The notes under the pieces are model-generated. The model searched no databases. It was not told where the DNA came from and worked only from the letters and a program-made list of their open reading frames with translations. A program made the translations under genes and the position numbers. Positions 1-10,862 of a DNA stretch of 64,000 nt are shown piece after piece. Source of the stretch: Rosa chinensis (lineage: Eukaryota > Streptophyta > Magnoliopsida > Rosales > Rosaceae). The stretch is from positions 66,712,319 through 66,776,318 of the forward strand of contig NC_037094.1 in NCBI RefSeq assembly GCF_002994745.2, written 5' to 3'. How positions within the stretch are numbered: the first letter of the stretch is position 1; each line of letters opens with the position of its first letter.

Positions 1-2
1 CC

Positions 3-485
3 GGCTTTGGTTGTGTAGGTGGTGGATGCGTTGAAGTAAAATTACAAGTTCTATCAGGAGAAAAAATTGAACTCTGGTTCTTTACTCCTAATGGAAGCTC
101 TAGTACTAGACGGTATGTTCGAATTTGGTATTACAGATCAAATCCACAGTGTGAGGCGTCAACCACCCAATTATTCCCTCTCAGTGATGGCTTCGCCGAC
201 AACCTGATCTTCTCTAGCATCTTCTCTGCTTCGATTTCAATCATGGCTTCGCCGGCAACCCGATCTTCTCTAGCATCTTCTCTGCTTCAATTTCAATCAT
301 GGCTTCGCCAGCAACCCGATCTTCTCCAAACATCTTCTCTGCTTCGATTTCAATCAAAAATCCCAATACCCACAATCCAAAAAATCAAATTCAATTATTT
401 GCAGCTGAAATCAATTTCAATTTTTCTATTTTTGATGGGTTTGGGAGAAGAGAACAGAGAAGAAGGAAAGAAAAGTCCTGATTAG
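3..485 (+). CDS. Partial open frame entering from the left edge, function unrecognised
   Basis: One reading frame is open from base 3 to the TAG at about 483-485, roughly 160 codons, so it probably enters from outside the window. The first ~60 codons have ordinary composition and several cysteines and tryptophans. The middle is made by a 56-bp tandem repeat beginning at 187, which gives Ser/Ala/Leu-rich peptide, and the tail is basic. I recognise no domain. Because 56 is not a multiple of three, the repeat copies are read in different frames, which argues against a conserved product. It could be the end of a decayed gene or transposon. Confidence 0.2.
   Translation, partial: GFGCVGGGCVEVKLQVLSGEKIELWFFTPNGSSSTRRYVRIWYYRSNPQCEASTTQLFPLSDGFADNLIFSSIFSASISIMASPATRSSLASSLLQFQSWLRQQPDLLQTSSLLRFQSKIPIPTIQKIKFNYLQLKSISIFLFLMGLGEENREEGKKSPD
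187..355 (+). repeat. Three-copy 56-bp tandem repeat
   Basis: Three head-to-tail copies begin at 187, 243 and 299, each starting ATGGCTTCGCC and ending near GATTTCAATC. Differences between copies are a few single bases; the third copy has a small block change in the middle. Confidence 0.85.
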
Positions 486-2340
486 GTAGATGCATGTGGA
501 GATTTTGGTAGCTGTAACAGCAAAAATGGTTTGGTTTGCAATTGTTTGCTCGTTTTAAGCCTAGTTCACCGGATAATTGAAATCATGGAGATTATTCGGG
601 TGGATGCACAAGGAAATTTCGATTCTTTAGGTCGGAATCCAACGAGCCTGATAGCAAGGGAATCTGAAATTTCAGTAATTCCACTTTGGGTCAAGTCTGG
701 GTTTGATCTCTGTTGGAAATGGAACTGCGAAGCAATTCCGATCTCTGTCGAAATGGTACATCGTAGTTTGGGCAATCTGCTGGTCAGCCTTGATGTGGGA
801 CCCAAAGTCAGGTTCTGGGATGTCGGAGGACGTTTCCGAATTCAGGTCGTCGATGTTGATGAAGGTCGGGTTCCGATCAAGTATGGGTCTGAGCATGGCT
901 ATTGCACGTTCTTGGAATCATGAAAGTGGCTGTTGGCGGTGGTCTGGCATTGTACACCGATCTTCCTGAGTTCTTCTGGATACGGTATACGAGTATTTGG
1001 ATCTAGTATACCATTTTGATATTGGTATTTGAATCTCGTATTAGGCATGGTAGTTATTGGCATACTTTTCTAGTACTAGTATGAGAACAAACAAAGTTGT
1101 TCTTTATATGGTATAGGTACGAAGAACTCCAAATTTTTTTATTTTTTATTTTTTGTTTCAGAAGTACCGGTTTTACCCCTGAAAATTTAATGGAGTTAAC
1201 AATTTTACTATTCCTAGGTATGAATATTGGGTTGGGCTTAAATCGTCATGTACCATTTTGATATTTTTCAAAGTATAGGTATGAAAATTAATAGTCTGGA
1301 AAAGTTCAGACACTGTTTGGACGATTTACCCTTATTATTTCTAAAAAATACATAAGTAACACCATTTTGCTTCATGTCATTTTTGGTCATTATCTAAACT
1401 CGCGGCACTTTTATACCAAAGTTTACCAAACACTCAAAGACTGCTTTTGTACTCACAACACTTTTAAAAGCACAGTTTATCAAACACCCGGTTATTTAAT
1501 TTAAAATAGGCTTTATAGAAGCTCTAAATAACTTTGCTAAAGTTAAAATATGTTCACGGATATGGTTGTTGAGCCTCCACATCACAATTAAATTATTTGG
1601 TACTCTTTTCATGGTGATGTGAAACATCTCAATCTCTGTTTTTGATTTTTTTTTTATGGCGTGTCGACTCTGAAAATAGCATGTTCACACGAAAGTACTA
1701 TTTTATAAATAATGCAATTTTAAAGTTAGAAATTACTTGGAAGTTTCATTAACCCAATCCATACATCTATAAAAGATGCAGGTGACTTTCCGCCAAAGAA
1801 CAGCAGAAGATGGGGGTGTTCGAAAATGGTGGGAACATCTGAACATGCATTAGAAAGTTAAAGTCCATAGAGGAATGGTTGCAAAAGAAAGAGTAAATGA
1901 TTGATGGAATCTTTGCTTTCTCTTTAATGAAGTTTCCTATTGACCAAAAAAAAAAAAACTGGGTGGACGAAGCACCATGTACCATGACGAATGTCATCAA
2001 TCATGTGACCATGTAATCAAAGGCAATTTAAAGTTAATGTGAAATTCACACCCCAGCTTTGACAAATGAGACCACTCTATAACTTGTGAAATAATTTCAC
2101 CCACTTTTAACAAAATAATGCCCCACTGGCCACTGCAGGACCACAAGAGTCAGGGAAGAAGATTTTCCATGAAAAACGTTGGTTTCGTATCATATCAAAC
2201 CATTTACACAAAAGCATCAGTGTAACGACAAAGAGAAATATGAGGGACCTCATTTGCTGTATTGTGCGCGTGCAACCCAACCTCCGCTACCAAACATGTG
2301 TGTTTTTATTGGTCAGTCAATAGCTGTGAGGTGTTTACCC
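486..2340. other. AT-rich intergenic stretch upstream of the NLR gene
   Basis: Short open frames (for example 531-923) show no recognisable motif and I treat them as chance. Poly-A and poly-T tracts and imperfect repeats occur around 1350-1500. A W-box-like TTGACC lies near 1939. No confident gene or transposon boundary was seen. Confidence 0.5.
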
Positions 2341-2347
2341 GGATCCG

Positions 2348-2354
2348 TATAAAA
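2348..2354 (+). promoter_or_regulatory. Probable TATA box of the TIR-NB-LRR gene
   Basis: TATAAAA sits 73 bases upstream of the ATG at 2427, in a GC-rich then AT-rich context typical of a plant core promoter. Transcription would start near 2380 and give a short leader. Confidence 0.55.
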
Positions 2355-2426
2355 GGGAAGTGTTATTCTCATTTGGAGTCATCGCCATAAACAGAGACCC
2401 AGCAGCATTCTTAATTAACTTCTTCA

Positions 2427-5400
2427 ATGACTACCAAAATAGATCTTCCTTATTCTTCTTGTCCACCTCCTCCTCCATTTCGTAAATTGACATACGATGT
2501 GTTCCTCAGTTTCAGAGGTGAAGATACCCGAAAAAACTTCACAGACCATCTTTATACCAATCTCATAAAGAAAGGAATACACACGTTTAGAGATGACGAA
2601 GAACTTAAGAGAGGGGAATCAATTGGTCCAAATCTCTTGAAAGCAATTGAAGAGTCAAGATATGTAATTGTGGTGTTTTCTCAGAACTACGCCGATTCTT
2701 CGTGGTGTTTGGATGAGCTTGCAAAAGTAGCTGAATGCAGGAGAGCCCTGGGACAAACGGTCCTTCCAGTGTTCTACCATGTTGATCCATCTGATTACGA
2801 AGACAAACCGGGGAGCACTTTGGGAAAGCATTTGAGAAGCATCAAGAGCGGTTTGGAGGCAATCCTGACAAATTGCAGAGGTGGAAAGACGCTCTTGCTG
2901 AAGTAGGCAATCTCTCTGGATGGCATCTGCAAGATGGGTAAGCTTTCCATGTATCTAGCTATACTACATTGCATAATTTTTGGGACGAACTTTTTTATTA
3001 CGCCAGGTCGCCACTTGTGATTTCATATGTTTTTGTGATTGAGAATTCGTTTACCAAAAGCAGAGCTAGTTCGTATTATATCTGTCTCAAAAACTATAAA
3101 TGCGTAGAACTAAATCAAATTAAATTTCTAATAATGCTTCTAATTAGAATTTCGGAATGAAGAAATAGATTGACATTATATAATCTTCCACCCTCTTTAT
3201 CTAATTGTTGCTTACTTGGTTTATATCTTATACACATAATATATGTAAGAATATTTCATTACTTTACAGGTACGAATCCAAAGTCATTCAAGAAATTGTT
3301 GGAAAGATTTTCAACGAGTTAAATCAATTAATCCCAATATCAGAGGGTTTAGTTGGGATGGATTCTCACCTAAATGAAATGCTTTCGCACTTAGACATTG
3401 GGTGTCCGGATGTTCGTATCATAGGGATTTGTGGTATGGGTGGTATCGGTAAGACAACTATTGCACAAGTGGTTTTTGAAAGGGTACAGGCTCAGTTTGA
3501 AGGTTGCAGCTTTCTTGAGAATGTGAGAGAGCAGATAACTGAAAAACAAGGTGCAGTTCATTTACAACAGCAACTTCTTTCGGATTTGCTGGGATGTAGT
3601 GTAAATGTACCGAACACTGGAATGGGAAACAATATAATGAGGCAGAGGCTACGTACTAAAATGGTTCTTATCATTCTTGATGATGTGGACCAAGACGAAC
3701 AATTGGAAGCATTGTGTGATAGGGAATCGTTTGGTCCTGGTAGTAGAATCATCATAACTTCTAGAGATGAACATCTGCTCAGTGCAGTTGAAGGAGATAA
3801 AGTATATAAGGTGAATCCATTAGCTTATGCTGAAGCTCTTCAGCTTTTCAGTACGAAAGCCTTCAAGAAAGACCAGCTGGTTGGGGAAGAATTTCTGAAG
3901 CTATCCAAAGAATTTTTGAAATATGCTGATGGCCTTCCACTAGCTATTAAAGTTCTGGGTTCTTCTGTTAAGGGTAGAAGTGTAGAGTCATGGTTAAGTG
4001 CATTGGATAGACTTAAAGAAAATCCTGGAAAAAAAATTATTAATGTTCTCAAGGTTAGTTTTGATGGATTAGAACCAAGGGAACAGAAAATTTTTTTAGA
4101 CATCGCATGTTTCTTTAAAGGGGTGAACAAAGATCGTGTAAGAAGAATACTACAGGGTAGTAATGCCCACTGTCCAGACATTGATATACAGGTTCTCCTG
4201 GACAAATCTATGGTAACTCTATTTGAAAAAAAATTGTGGATGCATGATTTGATGCAGGAATTGGGTTGGGAAGCTGTTCGCCAAGAATGCCTTGATGAAC
4301 CGGGAAAACGTAGCAGGTTGTGGCTTGCCAATGAAATCATCCATGTATTTGGTCGGAGTAAGGTAATGAAACAGTTGATTGCTGAAACTCATCTATTGTT
4401 CTTTCACTATGGTGCATCTTGTGCAATAAGTAATTCTTTGCTCTTTGTTATTAGGCCACGAGTGCAGTTCAAAGCATTTACCTCGAATGTCCGACAGCTG
4501 TCCCCCCAAGTGATAATGCCTTCTCAACTATGGACAGATTGAGATTGCTCAAGATTTGTAGGGCGAAGTTTTCCGGAAACATCACATATCTTTCTAATGA
4601 GTTACAGTATCTTGAATGGCATGGGTTTCCTTTGGATTCTTTCCCGTCAGGCTTTCAACCTGATAAACTCGTTGAACTTCACTTGCGTTTGAGCCACATT
4701 AAACAACTATGGAAGGGGAAAAAGGTAAGATCATAATTAATTTTATGCATATTCATAAAGCTGATATCTTAGATTCTAGTCTCATTTATTTGGAAAGATG
4801 AAGTAGCTTTTTTGAATTACACACGTCCATAAAAATTAATATGGCGTTCTCATACTAAGATTGGACATTCTCACATCAACCCCTTTCTGTAATTTGGAAT
4901 CACAAAGAAATGTGTAGTAATTAGTTTAAATCACGTGATTAATTATGATCTTTGAAATTATACCAGGGATGGAGCATGCTACGGCTTATAGATCTGACTT
5001 GTTCACTATACTTGATGTCGACTCCAGACTTCACGGAGGTTCCTGATCTTGAAGTGTTAGTGCTTAACGGTTGCTTTAGCTTGGTGGAGATTCACCCGTC
5101 TCTTGGATTTCTGAAGAAACTTGTTATTTTGGATATGTCATCTTGCAACATTGAGACCATTCCACCTTTCATTACCTTGGAATCCCTTCAAATATTGAGG
5201 CTTTCAAACTGCTCAGGATTGAAGAAGTTACCAGAAATTGAAGGAAATATGGAAAGCTTGCTGGAGCTTCATTTGGATGGGACCATCATAGAGGAATTGC
5301 CCCCATCAATTGAACGCTTGACTGGTCTAACAATGTTGAATCTAAAAGGTTGTAGAAACCTTTTGCATCTTCCCAATACCATTCTGTGCTTGACATCTTT

Positions 5401-7792
5401 GAAAAGTCTCGATCTATTTGCTTGCTCCAAAATTGATGAGATTCCTGGGAATCTGAATGGTATGAAATGTTTGGAGAGGCTTTGCATTGGTCGAACTTCC
5501 ATAAGGGAGTTATCTTTCATTGTAGGCATGAAGAATCTACGGTATCTATACTGCCGAGGATGTGAATGTCTAGTTTCAGAATCATACAAAGCTCTGGCTT
5601 CGTTATCGAATTTGATAGAGCTAGACTTGAGTGATTGCAATCTGATGGATGGAGCAATTCTCAATAATTTAAGCAGCCTAATCTCCCTAAGATGGTTATA
5701 TTTATGTGGTAATGGCTTTGTACTCTTACCTGAAAGCATCTATCAACTCCCAGAGCTCGAGATTCTGGACTTGACTTACTGCAGACAGCTTCAATTGCTG
5801 CCCAAGAAGGATTACCCAAATCAAATCAAATTATTGAATCCAGTGGAATCAGAACTGATGTTCTATGTATCTCGTTTGGGGGTTCCAGAGGGGTCAGATA
5901 AATCATCTCTGGTGAGGGCTATGCTTTCGACGGTTCAAAACACCAATGCATCCTCGGTGGCGGAAGCTATGCTTGATCCCACCAATCCATCCACGCTGGT
6001 GAGAGCTGTGTTTGAAAAAATCAATCCACCCACGCCCACGCTGGTCCAGAAATCTGGAATTCGTCAAGTCTATGAGCAAGATGCTGGATGGGTTTCCAGA
6101 ACATCCCCGGTCAACGGCACCCTACCGATTGTTTGTCTGAATAAAGATGAGGAAGCCGCCTCTGTATCGGAGTCTGGCTGGATTAGTCAATCTTTGAAAT
6201 GGTATAATATATTTAATTTTCTGATCCACAACTACTTAAATGCCGGTTTTATTATATTACCATCTGCGTACTTTAATGCATTTTCAATTAAATATTGCAG
6301 GGAGAAATTCATTCCACCCTTGGAAGAAGAATCCACGCTTGTGTTGAGAAAGAACCTTGAATCTGTTCTTCCAAGATATCTTGAGGTTGATCCGTCTGTG
6401 TTTCTCTCTAGCTAGTTTATATGATATCTCTCTAATCTCCAATCTTTCTCTTTGAAATAAAAGAGGTTACTAATTATTTGAATTGCGCATTTTCAATATT
6501 CCAGGCACTAAACAGTTACTCTAAAATGTTCGAATTTAACCTCAGAGGAAGCCCAGGGTGGTTTGGGGTCTCTGAAGCATTCAACAGACTAGACAGTTAC
6601 CCTGAAATGTTCAAAACGAGGGCAGATTATACCAGAGTGTCAATCGAGCAGCCTCAAAATCTACACAAGAGCAAAAAGTGGATGGGATTTGCAATATGTG
6701 CATCACTTGCGAAGGAAGTGGGGCAGACAATGAAAAAGAACTATTGGGTAAGTGGTATGGTAGGAGCTAGGAATAGTTTATCTACGGATGTGGGCCAAGT
6801 ACATAAGCACATCAGGCCATTGTCAGAAGAACATCATCAACTATTGGTTTTTTACATACCGCGGGCACAGATTCCCGAAGCGTTGTTCACTCAGACATTA
6901 ACAACTACAATGTACTTTTACATCATCATCCACAGCCCCTATGTAAAAGTTCAAAGATGTGGGGTCCGTGTTGTGTATCAGGAAGATATACAAGGGTTTG
7001 CTGATACAATTATCCTGTGCATGCAAAGGGAAGATTCTTTTGAATCTCAGAATAAGTTGGTGGTAGAAGAATGGATACGACTGATACAATTGCAAGGTGC
7101 CCCAAATTTAGAGAGAATGACAAAACGTGATTCCAGAAGCCCACGGGAAAAATACTTTGAATTGCACTCACGAAAATATAGAAATTGGGTCTCTCTCTCT
7201 CTCTTATGCATGATTTTTATTATTATTTCTTCTTTTTTGGCCTTTTTATTGACATTTGAACTTATATTTACAGGACTGGTCTGACAATCCTGTTTCTTTT
7301 CACTTCAAGGGAGCTGTAATTTCCAAGTGGAAACGGTTCATGCCTTTCATCAACCAGGGCAACTCTGCAGAAATCCAACTGCCTCTGAGTGTGTTCGATG
7401 GTGATAATTGGTTGGGGTTTGTTGTATGTTGTTGGTTGTCCCACGACCAATATCCAAACATTAGTCATGGCAGTACCGTTCTCGATTCAGAGAATGTTGT
7501 GCTTACTTGTCGTCTGGACTTATTCAGAGATGTTGCTTGGCAGGGCTTATTAGATTTCACGATGCATAGTCATATTAAGATACAGGAGCCATCGAAATAC
7601 TATGCAACTCGGTTCCTTTATGTACCGCGCAATGGAGTTCAAAGTGACATTTGGTGGCAAGGCAAATTGGCCAGGATAACTATGCGGTTGTCTAGCCCAT
7701 GCTTAGCGGTGCATAATTGTGCCCTTCGTCTACTATTTAAGGAGGACGTTGAACATCTTGTAGAAACACTGACCCTCGCCGAATTACCTTGA
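2427..7792 (+). CDS. TIR-NB-LRR disease-resistance protein with tandem post-LRR domains; one-base frameshift in the TIR exon
   Basis: This is an intracellular immune receptor of the TNL class. Inferred exons are 2427-2937, 3270-4362, 4455-4724, 4967-6201, 6301-6385, 6505-7188 and 7274-7792, with GT-AG junctions and matching phases throughout. Exon 1 encodes the TIR domain (YDVFLSFRGEDTRKNF). Exon 2 is NB-ARC, with P-loop GMGGIGKTT, kinase-2 LDDVD, GSRIIITSRD, GLPLAIKVLG, FLDIACFFKG and MHDL. Exons 3-4 are leucine-rich repeats. Exons 5-6 and exon 7 each look like a post-LRR (C-JID/PL) domain, ending in CGVRVVYQED and CALRLLFKED. Near 2793-2797 one base is missing: after the DPSD motif the frame shifts and meets a stop at 2904-2906, while the homologous peptide continues in another frame to the exon 1 donor. 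Adding one base gives 1466 codons in all. It is either a sequencing error or a very young pseudogene. The donors of exons 5 and 6 are the weakest calls. Confidence 0.85.
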
Positions 7793-8059
7793 ACATCCCC
7801 CAGCATCTGCTGCTGAATAATGGAGAAGGTAACTTGTGAGTAGCCTTTTGGGCTTAGATTATTTTTGTAAGTCGCAATGACATCTCATTTGGCTTGGCTG
7901 AAGTTCCGATATATTTTTACATTGACAGGAGGCAAACGTCTGCAAGCAAGAGTTTCCTAATGGAGAATGAGATAAAAACGTTGTGATCATATCTAGTGCT
8001 TAATAATGTGGTGTTGAGAATGTTGTTTGCTCCTACTCGAGGAGCAATTAATTTGATTA
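7793..8059 (+). other. 3' flank of the NLR gene
   Basis: Probable 3' untranslated region. A possible donor (GGTAACTTG, near 7830) and acceptor (TTGACAG, near 7929) suggest an intron in the 3' UTR. No other feature was seen. Confidence 0.35.
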
Positions 8060-8720
8060 GTATTACGTGTGTTCATTTTGTTTAGTAATGTTACTGAACG
8101 ACCTGTTCATTTTGTGATTGTCCCATAAACTGGTTCACGACTATAACAATGAACATGGGTCCAGATTCTTGTTTCTGGTAGATTGTTTCCGAACAGGGTG
8201 TAATAGTGACCTTCGTCACAAATACGTAGAATCCAGTAAACACTTTAAGATTCAAATTACACGTAAACCTGAAGAATAATAATGTAGCATGTTCTAGCAT
8301 TAGCATCTAATACTCAATTTCGAAACTCGATTGAAAACCAACCCTACAGATTCATTGTTTATTTCAACATCCAAAGCCACAAACTAATACACATTCTACT
8401 GCAATGGTCAGACCCCTTATCAGCTTCTGCCAGACTTGAAAGCCTGCAACCAGGTATTATGCGAGTATTATAATACGATATATAATAAGGAAATTCCAGA
8501 GAGAGAGAGAGAGAGAAACTGATTTGCAGGTCTGTATTTGATTCCCAGAATACTCAATACTATGAGCAAAAACTTCAATGAATTAGCTAATTCTCAAAAG
8601 CTTTGCAAACAAGTGTAGCAGACTTTTTCAGATCTGCAATAGTTAGGTAGCAATGACCATGGACTACGTCATAGCCACTCAAATCATTTGCTAACTTTGT
8701 GTCTGTGCAGAGAATTGAAA
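8060..8720 (-). repeat. Diverged duplicate, copy 1 (partner at 26740-27550)
   Basis: Long blocks match the region at 26.7-27.5 kb in the same orientation, including the shared words TTCTAGCATTAGCATCTAAT and CCAAAGCCACAAACTA. On the minus strand both copies show a GCAG acceptor-like site followed by a short open stretch ending Lys-Ser-Gly-x-Ser-stop. That could be the last exon and 3' UTR of a small gene that I cannot identify. Copy 1 differs by many substitutions and small indels. A GA microsatellite occurs near 8500. Confidence 0.6.
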
Positions 8721-9156
8721 AAGATGTTCATATTGTAAGATTTTGCGGACCTATGAATATCGACCAAGGAATACACACTACGGGCTTTGGATACCATTTT
8801 ACCCCCACGTTTTGGTTAATGGTGACAGCAACCAAGTTTTATCTCGGGATACTGACCACTTACCCATAGAATACCAAATACAACCCCACACACTCCACCA
8901 ACTTATTTTCAACCCCAATTACCCAAAAGTTTTCCCTTTTTCTCCCAACTATTCCTTTCACCAAATGTTTATCCTATTAATACCCCTCTCTCTTGCTTTT
9001 ACTATTCTTTTGCTTCCTTTTATTTTCCTTTGATGAAACGTGGTGGCCCATCTCAAAATTATTTGTCTAGATATAATTGCAGCTGAATTGCATCCTCTAC
9101 TCGACGGTAAACAGTAAACTTTACTATTCATAATTTCGATTGTTGATAGACTTGAG

Positions 9157-9381
9157 TTGATTGCTATCTGCAAAATTACTACTAAGGAACTGCAAAAGGA
9201 GAGAGAAAAATTGAGAAAATTAAAAACCTATAGAGATAATCTCAGTAGAGATTCTCCCAATTACTGGGATATTATCTATAGACTACAAACTAGAATCTAT
9301 AGAATAGAAGAGGAGATAGATAATCTCTTAGATGTTCTGGAAGAGGAACAAAAACCTCTTGATTATTTGAGCATTGGTTAG
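9157..9381 (+). CDS. Small coiled-coil ORF of the endogenous pararetrovirus
   Basis: About 70 codons, rich in Lys, Glu, Arg and Leu with heptad-like spacing, so probably a coiled coil. The start is uncertain because no ATG opens the frame; the first codon here is TTG. It ends 12 bases before the primer-binding site and is in a different frame from the large polyprotein. In a circular genome it would lie in the leader of the pregenomic RNA, so it may be a leader short ORF or the equivalent of the small virion-associated ORFs of badna- and tungroviruses. No function can be assigned from sequence. Confidence 0.4.
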   Translation: MIAICKITTKELQKEREKLRKLKTYRDNLSRDSPNYWDIIYRLQTRIYRIEEEIDNLLDVLEEEQKPLDYLSIG

Positions 9382-9393
9382 ATCCGCAATCAC

Positions 9394-9405
9394 TGGTATC
9401 AGAGC
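9394..9405 (+). promoter_or_regulatory. Primer-binding site for initiator tRNA-Met
   Basis: TGGTATCAGAGC is the consensus complementary to the 3' end of plant initiator tRNA-Met, used for minus-strand priming by caulimovirids and many LTR retrotransposons. It lies 33 bases before the start of the movement-protein frame. Confidence 0.85.
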
Positions 9406-9437
9406 TTGTAAATTAGCTCAAGGAGAACCCCTCCTTA

Positions 9438-10862
9438 ATGGGGACAATGTCAGAATTGTTACTAGAGAAAATAAATTCTCTACTCAAAACTTCTGATGAG
9501 AAATATCAGAAGCTGTTACTAGAAATATCTAGATGTCAAACTCATCTAGAAAAATTACCTGCTATAATCCACCAATTGGAAAGATTGGAAAACAATCTGG
9601 ATTATATCAAAGAACTTCCAAAAACGGAAGAAGAAAAGCTGACAGTCGTCAGTAGAAAAATCAATGAACAGCAAAAAACGCTGGACTCTATGAAAAATAT
9701 ACTGAAGGATAAGAAAATGCCTACAGTAAAAAAGAAAACTAATGGATTCAAACCATTAGAAAAACCAGACACAAATCGTGTCCCAAACATGATTTTTCTG
9801 AAACCATCTACTAGTCAGACTAGTATCCGGTATGAAAACCCGGAAAAGAGAGAAATGAAGATGTTAAGCATCTTTGGAAAGAAGAAAGGAGTACAACTCC
9901 TAAATGCTGAAGAATTTGAGTTCAATGAGATTGAACAAGAAGTAAAAAATTCCTCAATCCCAAAGTTAGATTTCAAACAAATCTACAAAAGAGGAAAGTT
10001 TGATTTAATGGACAGCCATTATTTTAAACTACTGGAGATTACAACCCCGGCAACAGCAGGAGGAGAGACTGATCTTCTACTAATCACTCCAGCAGAAGTA
10101 GCCAGAGCTCAAGCAAAAAAGTATCAGTTTATGCATATTGGAGCAGTCCAAGTAGGCATAAATCTGCTTGCTCGTGAAGGAATAAACTGTTCAGTCTTAT
10201 GTGTTCTACAGGACAACAGGTTAACAGACTTCCAAGCTAGTTTGTTGGGAACACTCGAAGCATCCTTATGCGACCAGGTGGCATATTTCAACTGCTTCCC
10301 CAACTTCACCACCAGCTTGAAAGATGCAGCTCATTGTCTACGACTGAGAGTCAAGACAGATGGCATATCCATGAAAGAAGACATGCAAGAACTCGGAATA
10401 GTATACAGGATATACTATAAATTGATGAGTACCACAGTAGCCCCTAAGACAAGGATAACAAATATCCCAGGTCTTACTACTGGATTCCTCACCAATCAGA
10501 AGAACCATTCACAGCAGATACACAAAGTTACTTGGAATGAAGTAACATTTCCGATTGAATGGAAATTATCCGGTCCAAAAAAGCAACCGGAAAGAGCAAA
10601 AGCAAAAATCTACGAGAGTAGAAGAACTGGAGAAATCAGCCTCAACTTTGACAATCACAGGAAAAGTGATGTCTGTCCTGAGAACCTCAGGATAAACAGC
10701 AGTCTTCTGAGAAAAAGCTACAGCACCAGAGAAGCTAGTGTTAGTGGTACAAAACCCACTATTGAAGAACCAATATCAGAAGAAGATCTGGAAGCTGATC
10801 TATGCAGACCAGTCCATATGCTCAGAGCTGAGAGGCTCTATGATCTCTATGAAAAAGCTTAG
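9438..10862 (+). pseudogene. Endogenous pararetrovirus movement-protein region of the polyprotein
   Basis: A 474-codon open frame. The N-terminal ~110 residues are charged and helical (coiled-coil-like). The section from about residue 170 to 340 has the layout of the caulimovirid 30K-family movement protein, which in the family forms tubules at plasmodesmata. The frame ends at a TAG (10860-10862). The same frame continues past it, meets a TGA (10971-10973) and then stays open into the coat-protein region, so these look like nonsense mutations inside one polyprotein rather than natural gene ends. The start was chosen as the first codon of the frame, just after the primer site; initiation in this family can be by leader shunting. 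Confidence 0.7.

Noticed and set aside
9157..9405. LTR-retrotransposon interpretation of the primer site and polyprotein
   Set aside because: No LTR, integrase or polypurine tract was found around it, and the movement-protein and coat-protein order fits Caulimoviridae.
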